38,918 nucleotides of DNA, taken from an uncultured Lachnospiraceae bacterium. Its GTDB lineage: Bacteria; Bacillota; Clostridia; Lachnospirales; Lachnospiraceae. The stretch covers positions 1-38,918 of the forward strand of contig CAKRIL010000029.1 of the NCBI GenBank assembly GCA_934343915.1, in the 5' to 3' direction. The translations under genes and the position numbers were made by a program. Below the pieces are notes generated by a model. That model was not told where the DNA came from. It saw nothing but the letters and a program-made list of their open reading frames with translations, and made no database searches. Positions 14,763 to 23,598 of this stretch are shown piece by piece (the first letter of the stretch is position 1; every line of letters begins with the position of its first letter).

Positions 14763-16064
14763 TCACTTCGCCGCATCGAATGTCACCGTAATGCTCGTTC
14801 CCTTGCCCGGCTCGCTTGCAAGCGAAAGCTCTGCACCGTGGCTTGTCAGGATGTGCTTTACTATGGCAAGCCCGAGTCCCGTTCCGCCGCTCTCGCGCGA
14901 ACGGCTCTTGTCAACGCGGTAGAAGCGCTCGAATATGCGCTCCTGATGCTCTTTTCCGATTCCAATGCCGTTATCCTTTACGGTGAGCTTAACCTTGCCA
15001 TCGAGTGTGTTGCTGACATCGACAATCACGTTTCCGCCCTTGTTGTTGTAGCGGATTGCGTTGTCACAGAGGTTGTAGAGCACCTCGTCCATCATGGACT
15101 TGTCGGCGTTAATGTATGCCGTTGTTCCGAGAAGCATGAGCTTGATGTCGTTTTTGTCGGCAGCCACCTTGAGATTCTTGATGCAGTTCTTCGCTGCCTC
15201 GTATAAGTCCATCTTCTCAAGATTTAACTTCACGCCGTCGTCGAGCTCTGACAGGTTGATGATATCGTTAATGAGCGAGAGGAGTCTTGTAGAATTCTTT
15301 CGTATCTCTCCAGCGAAGCGCACACTGTCATCGCCTGAGACCATGCCGTTCTCAATGAGCTCCGCATAGCCCGAAATCGCCGTGAGCGGCGTCTTCAGCT
15401 CATGTGAGACATTAGCCGTGAACTCCTGACGCATCGTCGCACTTCTTAGTATATCCTCGCGCTGCTCCTTGAGTGCCCCGACGAACGGAACCAGCTCCTT
15501 GTACTCAGGCACAAGAGAAGGGTTGGCTGCATTGTTCACAAGCTCCTCGACAGGCTTTACAAGCTTCGCTGTCAGATGCTTTGAGAGGAAATAGCACATC
15601 ACATACAGAAGCAACGTAAGCCCTATGATAATCGGCAGTGCCGACATGAATATCGTCCATATGCTTCCTGATTCCTTGGCTATTCTTATGACCGTTCCGT
15701 CATCAAGTCTCATGGCATAGTAGAATATTCTCTTGGAGAGTGTGTCCGACTTGCGGACGCTCTTTCCCTCACCGGTCTTTACCGCATCAATGTACTCCGG
15801 TCTGTCCGAATGATTCTCAAGTATTTCCGCCTCGCTGTCGTATAGCACATTTCCATCGGTTCCTATCCATGTGACACGTACATCGAATTGTTTTTCATCC
15901 GAAAGGTCATCAATTATATATCTGGCAAATTCCGCCTCGGACTTAAGGTCATGAAACACCTGTTTTTTGAAAAGCTCATAAAAAACTATGACCGACATAA
16001 ATAAAGTAATGATAATGGCAATCAGTGTCACCTTCAAAAACTGGCTGAGAATTTTCTTTTTCAT
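14763..16064 (-). CDS. phoR: Sensor histidine kinase, PhoR type
   Basis: This is a 433-residue kinase with two membrane helices (about 8-30 and 135-160) flanking an extracytoplasmic sensor of about 105 residues. The H-box is NVSHELKTPLTAISGYAEL (phosphorylated His near 220). The N-box LCDNAIRYNNKGG, G1 DNGIGIG, F-box FERFYRVDKSRS and G2 GTGLGLAIVKHI are all intact. It overlaps the response-regulator gene by 4 bp. Location beside the Na/Pi symporter, PhoU and Pst genes supports a phosphate-sensing PhoR role. The symbol is by context and family. It ends 15 bp from the convergent AraC gene with no obvious terminator. Confidence 0.88.
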   Translation of the reverse strand: MKKKILSQFLKVTLIAIIITLFMSVIVFYELFKKQVFHDLKSEAEFARYIIDDLSDEKQFDVRVTWIGTDGNVLYDSEAEILENHSDRPEYIDAVKTGEGKSVRKSDTLSKRIFYYAMRLDDGTVIRIAKESGSIWTIFMSALPIIIGLTLLLYVMCYFLSKHLTAKLVKPVEELVNNAANPSLVPEYKELVPFVGALKEQREDILRSATMRQEFTANVSHELKTPLTAISGYAELIENGMVSGDDSVRFAGEIRKNSTRLLSLINDIINLSELDDGVKLNLEKMDLYEAAKNCIKNLKVAADKNDIKLMLLGTTAYINADKSMMDEVLYNLCDNAIRYNNKGGNVIVDVSNTLDGKVKLTVKDNGIGIGKEHQERIFERFYRVDKSRSRESGGTGLGLAIVKHILTSHGAELSLASEPGKGTSITVTFDAAK

Positions 16065-16735
16065 GGCTCTAACACATACCCCACATTGCGGACAGTCTTA
16101 ATCATCGCACCCGCATTTCCAAGCTTCTGCCTAAGTGTCTTGATATGCATATCGAGGGTTCTCGATTCACCCTCAAAATCCACACCCCACACCAGTTCCA
16201 TAATCCTGTCACGGTGCATCGCTACACCGCTGTTGCTCATGAGGCATCGCAGCAGTTCATACTCCTTAAAGGTGAGCTCCTTCGGCTCGTCATCGACGTA
16301 CACGATATGCCTGTCGCTGTCGAGAAAGATATTTCCTACACGGATGCTCTTTTGTGCGCTCACGTCCATGCTTCGCCTTATAAGAGCCCTGACCCTTGAA
16401 ATCAGCTCCATAACACCGAATGGCTTCGTTATGTAATCGTCAGCTCCTATGTCAAGCCCCTTCACCTTATCAAGCTCCGTGGACTTTGCAGTCACAAGTA
16501 TGACAGGTATTCTCTTAGTCTCCCCCGAGGCACGAAGCTTCTTTAATATCTCAATTCCATCCTCGTCGGGGAGCATTATATCGAGCAGAATCAGATCAGG
16601 CTTGCGGTTTGCAACCTCCCGCTTAAAGTCCTTGCCGCACGCAAAGCCCTTCACATCATGACCGCTGTTGCCAAGAGCAATGCTCTCAATCTCCCTTATA
16701 TTGTCATCGTCCTCAACGACATATATCAATGCCAT
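16061..16735 (-). CDS. phoB: OmpR/PhoB-family response regulator
   Basis: This 224-residue protein has a receiver domain (1-120), with the acidic pocket EDDD near the N-terminus, phospho-acceptor Asp in LILLDIMLPDEDG (near 52) and conserved Lys in KPFG. A winged-helix effector domain (about 130-222) ends in RTLDMHIKTLRQKLG and VRNVGYVLEP. It should bind the TTTACA-type direct repeats found near the symporter and pst genes. It is the first gene of a two-gene operon with the kinase. Upstream lies a 74-bp tandem repeat that may hold its control region. PhoB (or PhoP in Bacillus naming) is assigned by context. Confidence 0.88.
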   Translation of the reverse strand: MALIYVVEDDDNIREIESIALGNSGHDVKGFACGKDFKREVANRKPDLILLDIMLPDEDGIEILKKLRASGETKRIPVILVTAKSTELDKVKGLDIGADDYITKPFGVMELISRVRALIRRSMDVSAQKSIRVGNIFLDSDRHIVYVDDEPKELTFKEYELLRCLMSNSGVAMHRDRIMELVWGVDFEGESRTLDMHIKTLRQKLGNAGAMIKTVRNVGYVLEP

Positions 16736-16750
16736 GTTCTCTACCTTCTT

Positions 16751-16941
16751 TCTCTGCCCTAATTGGATTTTTTATCACCATTGGACTGATAAATAGCACT
16801 GTTTTCCCAGTAATTTCCCTATTTTCTCTGCCCTATTCGGAATTTTCGTCACCGTTGGACTGATAAATAGCACTGTTTTCTCAATAAATTCCCTATTTTC
16901 TCTGCCCTATCCGGAATTTTCGTCACCGTTAGACTGATGCC
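16751..16941. repeat. 74-bp tandem repeat, about 2.6 units, upstream of the response regulator
   Basis: The start motif TCTCTGCCCT occurs at 16751, 16825 and 16899, an exact 74-bp period. Each unit contains GACTGATAAATAGCACTGTT or its truncated form and TTTCGTCACCGTTGGAC-like sequence. The third unit is cut after about 43 bp. The array fills most of the gap between the symporter stop and the response-regulator start, and 74 bp is close to seven helical turns. There are no spacers, so it is not CRISPR. It may be a duplicated promoter or operator or a slipped tandem duplication. Confidence 0.9.
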
Positions 16942-16993
16942 ACATTTATCACTGCACCTTTTTCCTGTATCTTCAACCATTACAGCTTTTATT

Positions 16994-18778
16994 CTAAGGC
17001 AGTTCATATTTCTCCTTGTACCAGTGCACCTTAATCTTGAACTCCTCGTTGTCCTTGCTCTTTATATTGTCAAGATATTCGTGCGTATCGAAGCCGTCGT
17101 TTCCCACAACCTGTATGAGACATACCGCAATGTTCGAGCAGTGGTCTGCAACTCTCTCGTAGTTGGTTATGAGGTCTGTGAGCACGAAGCCGAGCTCAAT
17201 TGTACACTTGCCCTTTCTGAGCCGCCTTACATGTCTGTCCTTTAACTCAGCCTTCAGGTAGTCCATTACCTCCTCAAGAGGCTCGACATTTTCCGCAGCC
17301 TCCACGTTCTCAGTTGCAAAGGCATCCATCGACATATTCACAATCTCGTGAATCGCTGTCGTGTATACTTTGAGCTCTGCTGCCGCCTTATCGGAGAACT
17401 TAAGCTTCTTATCTCTCATCTCCTCTGCCGCCTCCTTGATGTTGACGGCATGGTCTGAAATTCTCTCAAAGTCACCGATTACATGAAGAAGCATTGACAC
17501 AATCTGACTGTCCTTCTTCGTGAGGCTCTTTCCGTTGAGCTTCACAAGATAGGTTCCTAACTCATCCTCGTATCTGTCCACTATGTCCTCGTAGTGAAGC
17601 ACAAGCCCCGCCTTCTCCTCATCATAGCTTTCAAGCAGCTCCATCGACAGAAAAAGACCGTCCCTTGCTGAATTCGCCATCTTTACGGCAACATTCTTAC
17701 ACTGCTGTACAGCAAATGCAGGCGACTCAAGGAAACGAGGATCAAGCACCTGAAACTCCTTCTCAAGTGAATCCGACTCTGCCGTTGTTTCATCTGCCTC
17801 CTTCTTATCCCTTATGGTAAGACATGCGAGCTTTGCAAGCAGATCTCCAAACGGCATGAAAAGAATTGTTGCCGCTATGTTAAAGCATGAATGCACAAGT
17901 GCTATGAGCCATGCATTGGCTGTCATATTAAGTATTTCAAAATGTAAAAAGGCATTCAGCGTGTAGAACACAACCATGAAGATTGTCGTTCCTATGAGGT
18001 TAAAATAAAAGTGAACAAGTGCTGCTCTCTTTGCGTTCTTGTTCGCACCCGCCGCGGATATGAGTGAGGTCACACAGGTTCCGATGTTCTGTCCCATTAT
18101 AATAGGGATTGCCGATGCCATCGTGACACCGCCCGTTGCACAGAGTGCCTGAAGTATTCCGACCGACGCCGATGAACTCTGAATTACCGCCGTGAGCACC
18201 GCACCGACTATCATGCCGAGAACCGGATTGGTGAACATTGTAAACATATTTGTAAACTGAGGTACATTGGCAAGAGGCTTAACCGCCGCACTCATGGTCT
18301 CCATTCCGAACATGAGGATTGCAAAGCCCACCATTATCGTACCGATATCCTTTTTTCTATCCTTTTTGGAAAAAAGAATAAATGCTGCACCTATAACCGC
18401 AAGTATAGGCGAAAATGAGCTGGGTTTTAGGAGCGATACGAAAATGTTGTCGCTCTGAATACCCGTGAGCGCAAGTATCCACGAGGTAATTGTCGTTCCT
18501 ATATTCGCACCCATGATTATTCCGATTGCCTGATTGAGCTTCATGATACCTGAGTTTACGAAGCCGACAACCATAACCGTTGTCGCGGATGACGACTGTA
18601 TCACCGCTGTGACCGCAGCACCTAAGAGCACAGCCATTATCCTTTTCTTGGTGAGCTTCTCAAGCACGCTCTCAAGCCTGCCACCCGATACCTTGGCGAG
18701 CCCGTCACCCATCGCATTCATTCCGTACAGAAAAAGTGCAAGCCCTCCAAGCATGTTCAGCACATTGAATATGTCCAT
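16994..18778 (-). CDS. Na+/phosphate symporter with C-terminal PhoU-like domain (NptA/PNaS family)
   Basis: The start is the ATG at 18778 behind GGAGGG. The frame is open further upstream but without a ribosome site. The 594-residue product has the duplicated symporter core, with the paired QSSSA motifs (VIQSSSATTVMVVGFVN and VIQSSSASVGILQAL) and several membrane segments to about residue 310. A cytoplasmic PhoU-like helical domain (about 350-575) follows. Proteins of this family import phosphate, or sometimes export it, driven by sodium. The location between PhoU and PhoBR, with four Pho-box half-sites upstream, argues for induction under phosphate limitation. Confidence 0.93.
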   Translation of the reverse strand: MDIFNVLNMLGGLALFLYGMNAMGDGLAKVSGGRLESVLEKLTKKRIMAVLLGAAVTAVIQSSSATTVMVVGFVNSGIMKLNQAIGIIMGANIGTTITSWILALTGIQSDNIFVSLLKPSSFSPILAVIGAAFILFSKKDRKKDIGTIMVGFAILMFGMETMSAAVKPLANVPQFTNMFTMFTNPVLGMIVGAVLTAVIQSSSASVGILQALCATGGVTMASAIPIIMGQNIGTCVTSLISAAGANKNAKRAALVHFYFNLIGTTIFMVVFYTLNAFLHFEILNMTANAWLIALVHSCFNIAATILFMPFGDLLAKLACLTIRDKKEADETTAESDSLEKEFQVLDPRFLESPAFAVQQCKNVAVKMANSARDGLFLSMELLESYDEEKAGLVLHYEDIVDRYEDELGTYLVKLNGKSLTKKDSQIVSMLLHVIGDFERISDHAVNIKEAAEEMRDKKLKFSDKAAAELKVYTTAIHEIVNMSMDAFATENVEAAENVEPLEEVMDYLKAELKDRHVRRLRKGKCTIELGFVLTDLITNYERVADHCSNIAVCLIQVVGNDGFDTHEYLDNIKSKDNEEFKIKVHWYKEKYELP

Positions 18779-18837
18779 ATTTCCCTCCGACAATAATATT
18801 ATGTTAAATCTTATCTTTATACAGCATAGCACTTTAT

Positions 18838-18927
18838 TTTACACTTAGTCTATATAAAATTTACATATAATCGGAGTTTGCTCAAAGATTTACTGCCGGT
18901 TTACGGTGATTTTACATTAATTTTACA
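18838..18927 (+). promoter_or_regulatory. Pho-box-like array (TTTACA direct repeats)
   Basis: Four plus-strand half-sites follow an exact 11-bp period: TTTACT 18889, TTTACG 18900, TTTACA 18911 and TTTACA 18922. Two more TTTACA copies lie at 18838 and 18860, 22 bp apart. Bacillus PhoP binds TT(A/T/C)ACA repeats with this same 11-bp spacing. The array lies about 110 bp upstream of the symporter gene and 38 bp beyond the end of phoU. Minus-strand -10-like sequences lie around 18815-18830. Confidence 0.75.
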
Positions 18928-18964
18928 TTTCGCGTCCGGCATACATTTTCAGGACATTTTGGTA

Positions 18965-19606
18965 CTACTGTCTTTCACCGGTGATGGAGAAGATAACCCA
19001 CTCGGCAATGTTGGTTGCATGGTCTCCTATTCTCTCAAAATACTTTGCAACCATGAGAAGGTCTGTCGCCTGGTCTCCATCGTCAGGTCTGTTATGAATT
19101 ATCTGTATAATCTCATTTTTTACCGTCATGAACAGGTCATCCACAACATCGTCATGGTCAATTACAGCATGTGCCTTCTCCAAATCCCTGTCGACGAACG
19201 CCTGAAGGCTGTCGATGACCATAATCATTGTTTCCCTTGCCATAGAGCGGATGTGCTCAAGATTCTTTATGTACGGCTTCTGCGACATGGCTATCGTAAG
19301 CTCGGATATATCCGCCGCCTGATCTCCGATTCTCTCCATATCGCTTATCATCTTAAGTGCCGCCGTTATAAGCCTTAAGTCCCCCGCAACCGGCTGCTGG
19401 TGAAGAAGAAGCTTGTAGCATATATTCTCAATGTCCTTCTCCTTCTGGTCTACATCAATATCGAACTCAACCGCCTTATGAGCCTGCTCTATATTCTGAT
19501 TCACAAGAGCCTCAACCGCATTCTGAATAGCCTGCTCAATAAGAGTACCCATGTTGATAAGCTCGCTGTTAAGCTGTGCAAGCTCCTTGTCAAATCTGCT
19601 TCTCAT
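18965..19606 (-). CDS. phoU: Phosphate signalling protein PhoU
   Basis: The start is the ATG at 19606, 6 bases after GGGAGGATGG. An upstream in-frame ATG has no such site. The 213-residue product consists of the two three-helix PhoU bundles, with the metal-binding E/DxxxD-type motifs in ALKMISDMERIGDQAADIS and MVAKYFERIGDHATNIAEW. PhoU links Pst transporter activity to the PhoR kinase and represses the Pho response when phosphate is plentiful. It follows pstB after a 272-bp gap that contains element B. A TATTAT sequence just upstream suggests it may also have its own promoter. Confidence 0.95.
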   Translation of the reverse strand: MRSRFDKELAQLNSELINMGTLIEQAIQNAVEALVNQNIEQAHKAVEFDIDVDQKEKDIENICYKLLLHQQPVAGDLRLITAALKMISDMERIGDQAADISELTIAMSQKPYIKNLEHIRSMARETMIMVIDSLQAFVDRDLEKAHAVIDHDDVVDDLFMTVKNEIIQIIHNRPDDGDQATDLLMVAKYFERIGDHATNIAEWVIFSITGERQ

Positions 19607-19725
19607 CTTACCATCCTCCCATATATAATATTGGATATTTAACATTCTATTATTTTAAACATAATGTAATTTAAGAATTAAGTACGGCAATCATCTATTT
19701 GATAATTTGAGCATTTCACGAAACA

Positions 19726-19865
19726 GTTTTAAATTTTTCTATATTGCAAGCCGGGTGCTTTTTGCCCGCCGGCATTTACCGGCTGTATTTCAGCCGTTTA
19801 TGTGCCGCTGCGAGGCAAAATGCAGTGAGAACGTGCCCGGCGGTAATATAGAAAAAATTTAAAAC
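19726..19865. repeat. Nested palindrome element B between pstB and phoU
   Basis: The outer arms GTTTTAAATTTTTCTATATT (19726-19745) and 19845-19865 are complementary over 20 bp, with a single-base bulge. Inside, CCGGG pairs with CCCGG, and further hairpins (CGGCTG/CAGCCG and CCGG/CCGG) occupy the middle. The 140-bp unit sits alone in the intergenic space and is not similar in sequence to element A. It could terminate or attenuate pst transcription before phoU, or be a small non-autonomous mobile element. Confidence 0.7.
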
Positions 19866-19878
19866 GTCCGTGTCATCA

Positions 19879-20655
19879 TCACCCAAATCTTCCCGTAATG
19901 TAATCCTCCGTCCTCTTATCCTTCGGCTGTGAGAAGATATTGTCCGTGCTGTCCTTCTCAATCACCTCGCCGACAAGGAAGAACGCCGTGTCGTCCGACA
20001 CTCTCGCCGCCTGCTGCATGTTATGTGTAACCACAACAACGGTATATTTTTTCTTGAGTTCTTCCATAAGCTCCTCTACCTTTAACGTAGATATAGGGTC
20101 GAGTGCGCTTGTAGGCTCATCCATAAGAAGAACCTCAGGTGAGACTGCAAGTGCTCTCGCGATGCACAGACGCTGCTGCTGACCTCCGGAAAGACCGAGC
20201 GCGGATTTTTTAAGTCTGTCCTTCACCTCGTCGAATATGGCTGCACCTCTTAGGCTCTCCTCAACAATTTGGTCGAGCTTCGCCTTGTTCTTAATTCCAT
20301 GTATTCTTGGTCCATAAGCGACATTATCATATATGCTCATTGGGAACGGATTCGGCTGCTGGAAAACCATGCCAATCTTCTTTCTGAGCATCGATGTGTC
20401 AACCTTTGGATCATATATATCGATGCCGTCAAGAAGCACCTGTCCCTCTATACGCACGCCCGGCACGAGGTCGTTCATTCTGTTGAGTGTCTTTAAAAAT
20501 GTCGATTTTCCGCAGCCTGACGGTCCGATAAACGCCGTAATCGCGTTGCGCTTAATCTCCATGTCGACATCCTTCAGGGCGTGGTTCTCACCGTACCACA
20601 GATTAAGCTTCTTTATATCAAGAATGTTCTCCGATAAATTCTTTTTTTCTTCCAT
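19879..20655 (-). CDS. pstB: Phosphate ABC transporter ATP-binding protein PstB
   Basis: This 258-residue protein is full length for PstB. Walker A GPSGCGKST lies near 43-51. The Q-loop segment VFQQPNPFPMSIYDNVAYGP is diagnostic for PstB, and the signature LSGGQQQR, Walker B VLLMDEPTSALDP and H-loop VVTHNMQQAARVSD are intact. It powers phosphate uptake through PstC and PstA. It begins 9 bp after pstA and is the last gene of pstSCAB before the gap holding element B. Confidence 0.97.
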   Translation of the reverse strand: MEEKKNLSENILDIKKLNLWYGENHALKDVDMEIKRNAITAFIGPSGCGKSTFLKTLNRMNDLVPGVRIEGQVLLDGIDIYDPKVDTSMLRKKIGMVFQQPNPFPMSIYDNVAYGPRIHGIKNKAKLDQIVEESLRGAAIFDEVKDRLKKSALGLSGGQQQRLCIARALAVSPEVLLMDEPTSALDPISTLKVEELMEELKKKYTVVVVTHNMQQAARVSDDTAFFLVGEVIEKDSTDNIFSQPKDKRTEDYITGRFG

Positions 20656-20664
20656 AATAGGTCC

Positions 20665-21537
20665 CTATCCTTTCCTGTTCACGTCAAAGCGAGCCGCAAG
20701 CCATTTTGTGATAAAGTTGATTGCAAGTACTATAACAAGAAGTACCAGACCGATTCCGAACGCCTGACCGTACTTTCCGTCAGACATTCTAAAATACATC
20801 TCGATTGTCAGAGTTCCTCCCGCCTCCCTGATTTTCATGAAGAAGGCAAGCAGTGTCTTAGGAAGCTTGTAGCCCGAGCCCGCCGTGAACAAAAGTGCCG
20901 CCGACTCTCCGACGATTCGTCCTATTGCGAGAATGATTCCCGTGATGATTCCCGGCATCGCTGACGGAAGAATTATCGTCCTTATCATGTGCCACTTTCC
21001 AGCACCCATTCCGAGTGCACCGTCGCGGTAGCTCTTAGGAACTGTCTTTAGCGCCTCCTGCGTGTTTCTCGTTATAAGCGGAAGCACCATGAGTGTGAGT
21101 GTGAGCGCACCCGTAAGAAGCGAGTATCCAAGGTGGAATGCCTGATTAAAAAGCACAAGTCCGAACATACCGAATATGATGGAAGGTATTCCCGCCAGAG
21201 TCTCTGTCGTAAACTCTATAATTTTTACAAGCTTTCCCGGCTTGGCGTACTCGTTTAGGTATATCGCCGAGCCCACGCCTATCGGTGTCGCTATCACAAT
21301 CGTGACAATAACTATGTAGAGCGTGTTTAAAATATTTCCCGCAATTCCGTTGGTTCCCTTTAACGCACTTCTCTCAGTGCTCAAAAATGTCCAGTTGACA
21401 TTGCTTATGCCCTTTACCGTCACATACACGATTATTCCGATTAAAATGGCAACCGATATGAACGCAGAGAAATATATGAGCACATACGCGAGGTTGTCTA
21501 AGGGTCTTTTTCTTTTTACAAGAATTGAATCATCCAT
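20665..21537 (-). CDS. pstA: Phosphate ABC transporter permease PstA
   Basis: This is a 290-residue membrane protein with about six transmembrane segments and the binding-protein-dependent permease loop around KTVPKSYRDGALGMGAGKWH, which contacts the PstB ATPase. The segment TLAGIPSIIFGMFGL is characteristic of the PstA/PstC pair. It overlaps pstC by 8 bp, so translation is probably coupled. It forms the transmembrane channel for phosphate with PstC. Confidence 0.96.
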   Translation of the reverse strand: MDDSILVKRKRPLDNLAYVLIYFSAFISVAILIGIIVYVTVKGISNVNWTFLSTERSALKGTNGIAGNILNTLYIVIVTIVIATPIGVGSAIYLNEYAKPGKLVKIIEFTTETLAGIPSIIFGMFGLVLFNQAFHLGYSLLTGALTLTLMVLPLITRNTQEALKTVPKSYRDGALGMGAGKWHMIRTIILPSAMPGIITGIILAIGRIVGESAALLFTAGSGYKLPKTLLAFFMKIREAGGTLTIEMYFRMSDGKYGQAFGIGLVLLVIVLAINFITKWLAARFDVNRKG

Positions 21538-22480
21538 TCTCCTTCTCCCCCTTCTTTAACAGTCTGTTGAGCACAAAATTGATAATCATGATAAAGACAA
21601 AGAGCACAAGTCCGATTGTGAAGAGCACTCTTCTGTGCGTGTCCGTCGAGTACGCCATCTCACTCACAATCGCCGTTGTCAGGAAACGCACTGAGTTGAA
21701 CGGAAGCGGGAAGTTGACCGCACTTCCGGCGACGAGCGTTATCGCCATCGCCTCACCTATCGCACGACCTATTCCGAGCACGACCGCCGTCATTATTCCC
21801 GACTTGGCTGCCGGAAGGATGACCTTGAAGATGGTCTGGATATGTGTCGCCCCCATCGCGAGCGATGCCGCCTTGTAGTGCTTCGGAACCGCTCTTATCG
21901 ACGATTCGCTTATATTTATAACAGTCGGAAGTATCATTATTGCTAACACCAACACGGCGGATATAAGATTGGAGCCGCCCGTGAACTGATGTGTCTTACT
22001 TCCGGCAAAAATTATTTTCTCAAGTTTATACATGAGCGGGTTAAGCACCATGATTCCGATAAGTCCATATACAATGGAAGGAATACCTGCCAAAAGCTCA
22101 ACAGCAGGCTTAACCACCTTGGATAACTTCGCAGGTGCAACCTCCGCCAAAAATACAGCCGTGAGAAGTCCTATCGGAACACCGATTATTATCGCCATCG
22201 CCGTACCAACGATTGATGTGAGAATAACATAGAATATTCCGTAATGCGGTGTCGCCGCTGTAGGCTCCCATACCGTACCGAACAAAATCCCGGCAATTCC
22301 GACCTCTCCAAGTGCCGGAAGTCCCTTGATAAACATATACACGGTGAGTGAAATTACCGCAGCCACCGCCACAAATGCAAATATCGTAAATATAATCTTC
22401 GCAGTCACTTCTATGAGATTTTTTGTTATTTTCCCCTTAAAAATATCCAACCCCGCATTTTTTTCCGCTTCTGCCTTCAC
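21530..22480 (-). CDS. pstC: Phosphate ABC transporter permease PstC
   Basis: The preferred start is the GTG at 22480, 5 bases after GAGG, giving 316 residues. The ATG codons further upstream (22516, 22555) lack ribosome sites and would add an atypical N-terminus. About six transmembrane segments follow a short cytoplasmic leader. The family motif LLAGIPSIVYGLIGI and the ATPase-contact loop RAVPKHYKAASLAMGATHIQ are present. It pairs with PstA. The gap to pstS (about 137 bp) holds no obvious promoter, so it is likely in the pstS transcript. Confidence 0.94.
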   Translation of the reverse strand: MKAEAEKNAGLDIFKGKITKNLIEVTAKIIFTIFAFVAVAAVISLTVYMFIKGLPALGEVGIAGILFGTVWEPTAATPHYGIFYVILTSIVGTAMAIIIGVPIGLLTAVFLAEVAPAKLSKVVKPAVELLAGIPSIVYGLIGIMVLNPLMYKLEKIIFAGSKTHQFTGGSNLISAVLVLAIMILPTVINISESSIRAVPKHYKAASLAMGATHIQTIFKVILPAAKSGIMTAVVLGIGRAIGEAMAITLVAGSAVNFPLPFNSVRFLTTAIVSEMAYSTDTHRRVLFTIGLVLFVFIMIINFVLNRLLKKGEKENG

Positions 22481-22617
22481 TTTTACCTCATTTCTCCGCC
22501 ATACCCATGCGGACATTTCACAGCAATAGACGCTTAGCGGCAAGGGAAGGTACACCGCCTTCTTCCATGCCGCTTATTATCAGTCTGTCATCATCTATCT
22601 TTTAAAGGAATGTCTGC

Positions 22618-23538
22618 TTACTCTACTGTTATAAGTCCTACTGCCTTGATAACAGCCTTGCCTTCATCCGACTTAACGAAGTCGAAGAATGCCTGAACGA
22701 GCTCGCTCTGCTCACTGATTTCGCCCTTGGTAGCCATTACGAACGGTCTGCAAAGGAAGTATGTACCTGCAACGATGTTATCCGATGTAGGTTCAACCTC
22801 ATCGAGCTTGAGTGCATTTACGGAATCATCAAGTACATCGAGTGAAACATAACCGATAGCGCCCTCTGTGGAGGCAACCTTTGCCATTGCCGCACCTGTT
22901 GAATCGCACTCAACTGCGTACTTGCAGGCATCCTCAACCTTTAAAATCTCCTCAAATGCTCCTCTTGTACCTGAACCAGCCTCACGTCCTACAACAACGA
23001 TTGGTGTATCGCTTCCGCCTACCTCGCTCCAGTTGGTGATTGCACCTGTGTAGATGTCAGAGAGCTGCTGCTTTGTAAGACCTGCTACACTGTTGCTCTT
23101 GTCAACGATTACTGCGATTCCATCGATTGCCACGATGTTCTCAACGGCTCCGCCTTCCTTCTCGCTGTCCTTTAAGTTTCTTGATGCGTCACCGATATCA
23201 CAGCTTCCGCCGAGAAGTGACTCGATACCTGCCGATGAACCTGAGTACTCAACCGTTACTGTAACACCGCTGTTAGCCTCCATAAAAGTCTCTGCAAGTG
23301 CATCCGCAAGCTTCTGCATTGATGTGGAACCTGCAAGCGAAATTGTTCCTGAAAGGTTCTTGTTCTCAGTCTTGCTTGGAGCCTCAGTAGTTGTAACAAC
23401 CTCCGGTGTCGTACCTGATGTAGAACCCGATGTTGAGTTATCTGATGATGTCTTGCTGTTACATCCTGTCATCATCACAACTGACATCGCCGCACAGGCT
23501 GCCATTGCAACACACTTCTTAAATAAATTCTTTCTCAT
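22618..23538 (-). CDS. pstS: Phosphate-binding lipoprotein PstS
   Basis: This is a 306-residue substrate-binding protein with a lipoprotein signal (lipobox MTGC at about 23-26) and a Ser/Thr-rich linker (about 28-60). A type II binding fold follows, with phosphate-contact motifs such as GSTSMQKLADAL, SGSSAGIESLLGGSCDIGDASR and GREAGSGTRGAFEEI. It captures phosphate at the cell surface for PstC and PstA. The leader is unusual. Repeat element A (23599-23904) lies between the start codon and the Pho-box region at 23909-23996, with no clear promoter in the 60 bp between element and gene. Confidence 0.97.
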   Translation of the reverse strand: MRKNLFKKCVAMAACAAMSVVMMTGCNSKTSSDNSTSGSTSGTTPEVVTTTEAPSKTENKNLSGTISLAGSTSMQKLADALAETFMEANSGVTVTVEYSGSSAGIESLLGGSCDIGDASRNLKDSEKEGGAVENIVAIDGIAVIVDKSNSVAGLTKQQLSDIYTGAITNWSEVGGSDTPIVVVGREAGSGTRGAFEEILKVEDACKYAVECDSTGAAMAKVASTEGAIGYVSLDVLDDSVNALKLDEVEPTSDNIVAGTYFLCRPFVMATKGEISEQSELVQAFFDFVKSDEGKAVIKAVGLITVE

Positions 23539-23598
23539 TTTTCTGCCTCTTTCTGCCGTCCCCGGCTAAATCTCTTATTCTTTTCTTCTTCACTATTC

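Noticed and set aside
16751..16941. Possible CRISPR array
   Set aside because: The repeat units are contiguous at 74 bp with no unique spacers, only 2.6 units, and no cas genes are nearby.
16061..23538. Phosphate island as recently transferred DNA
   Set aside because: Gene content and order are typical of clostridial phosphate regulons, and codon use looks like the neighbours. Only the intergenic elements look foreign.
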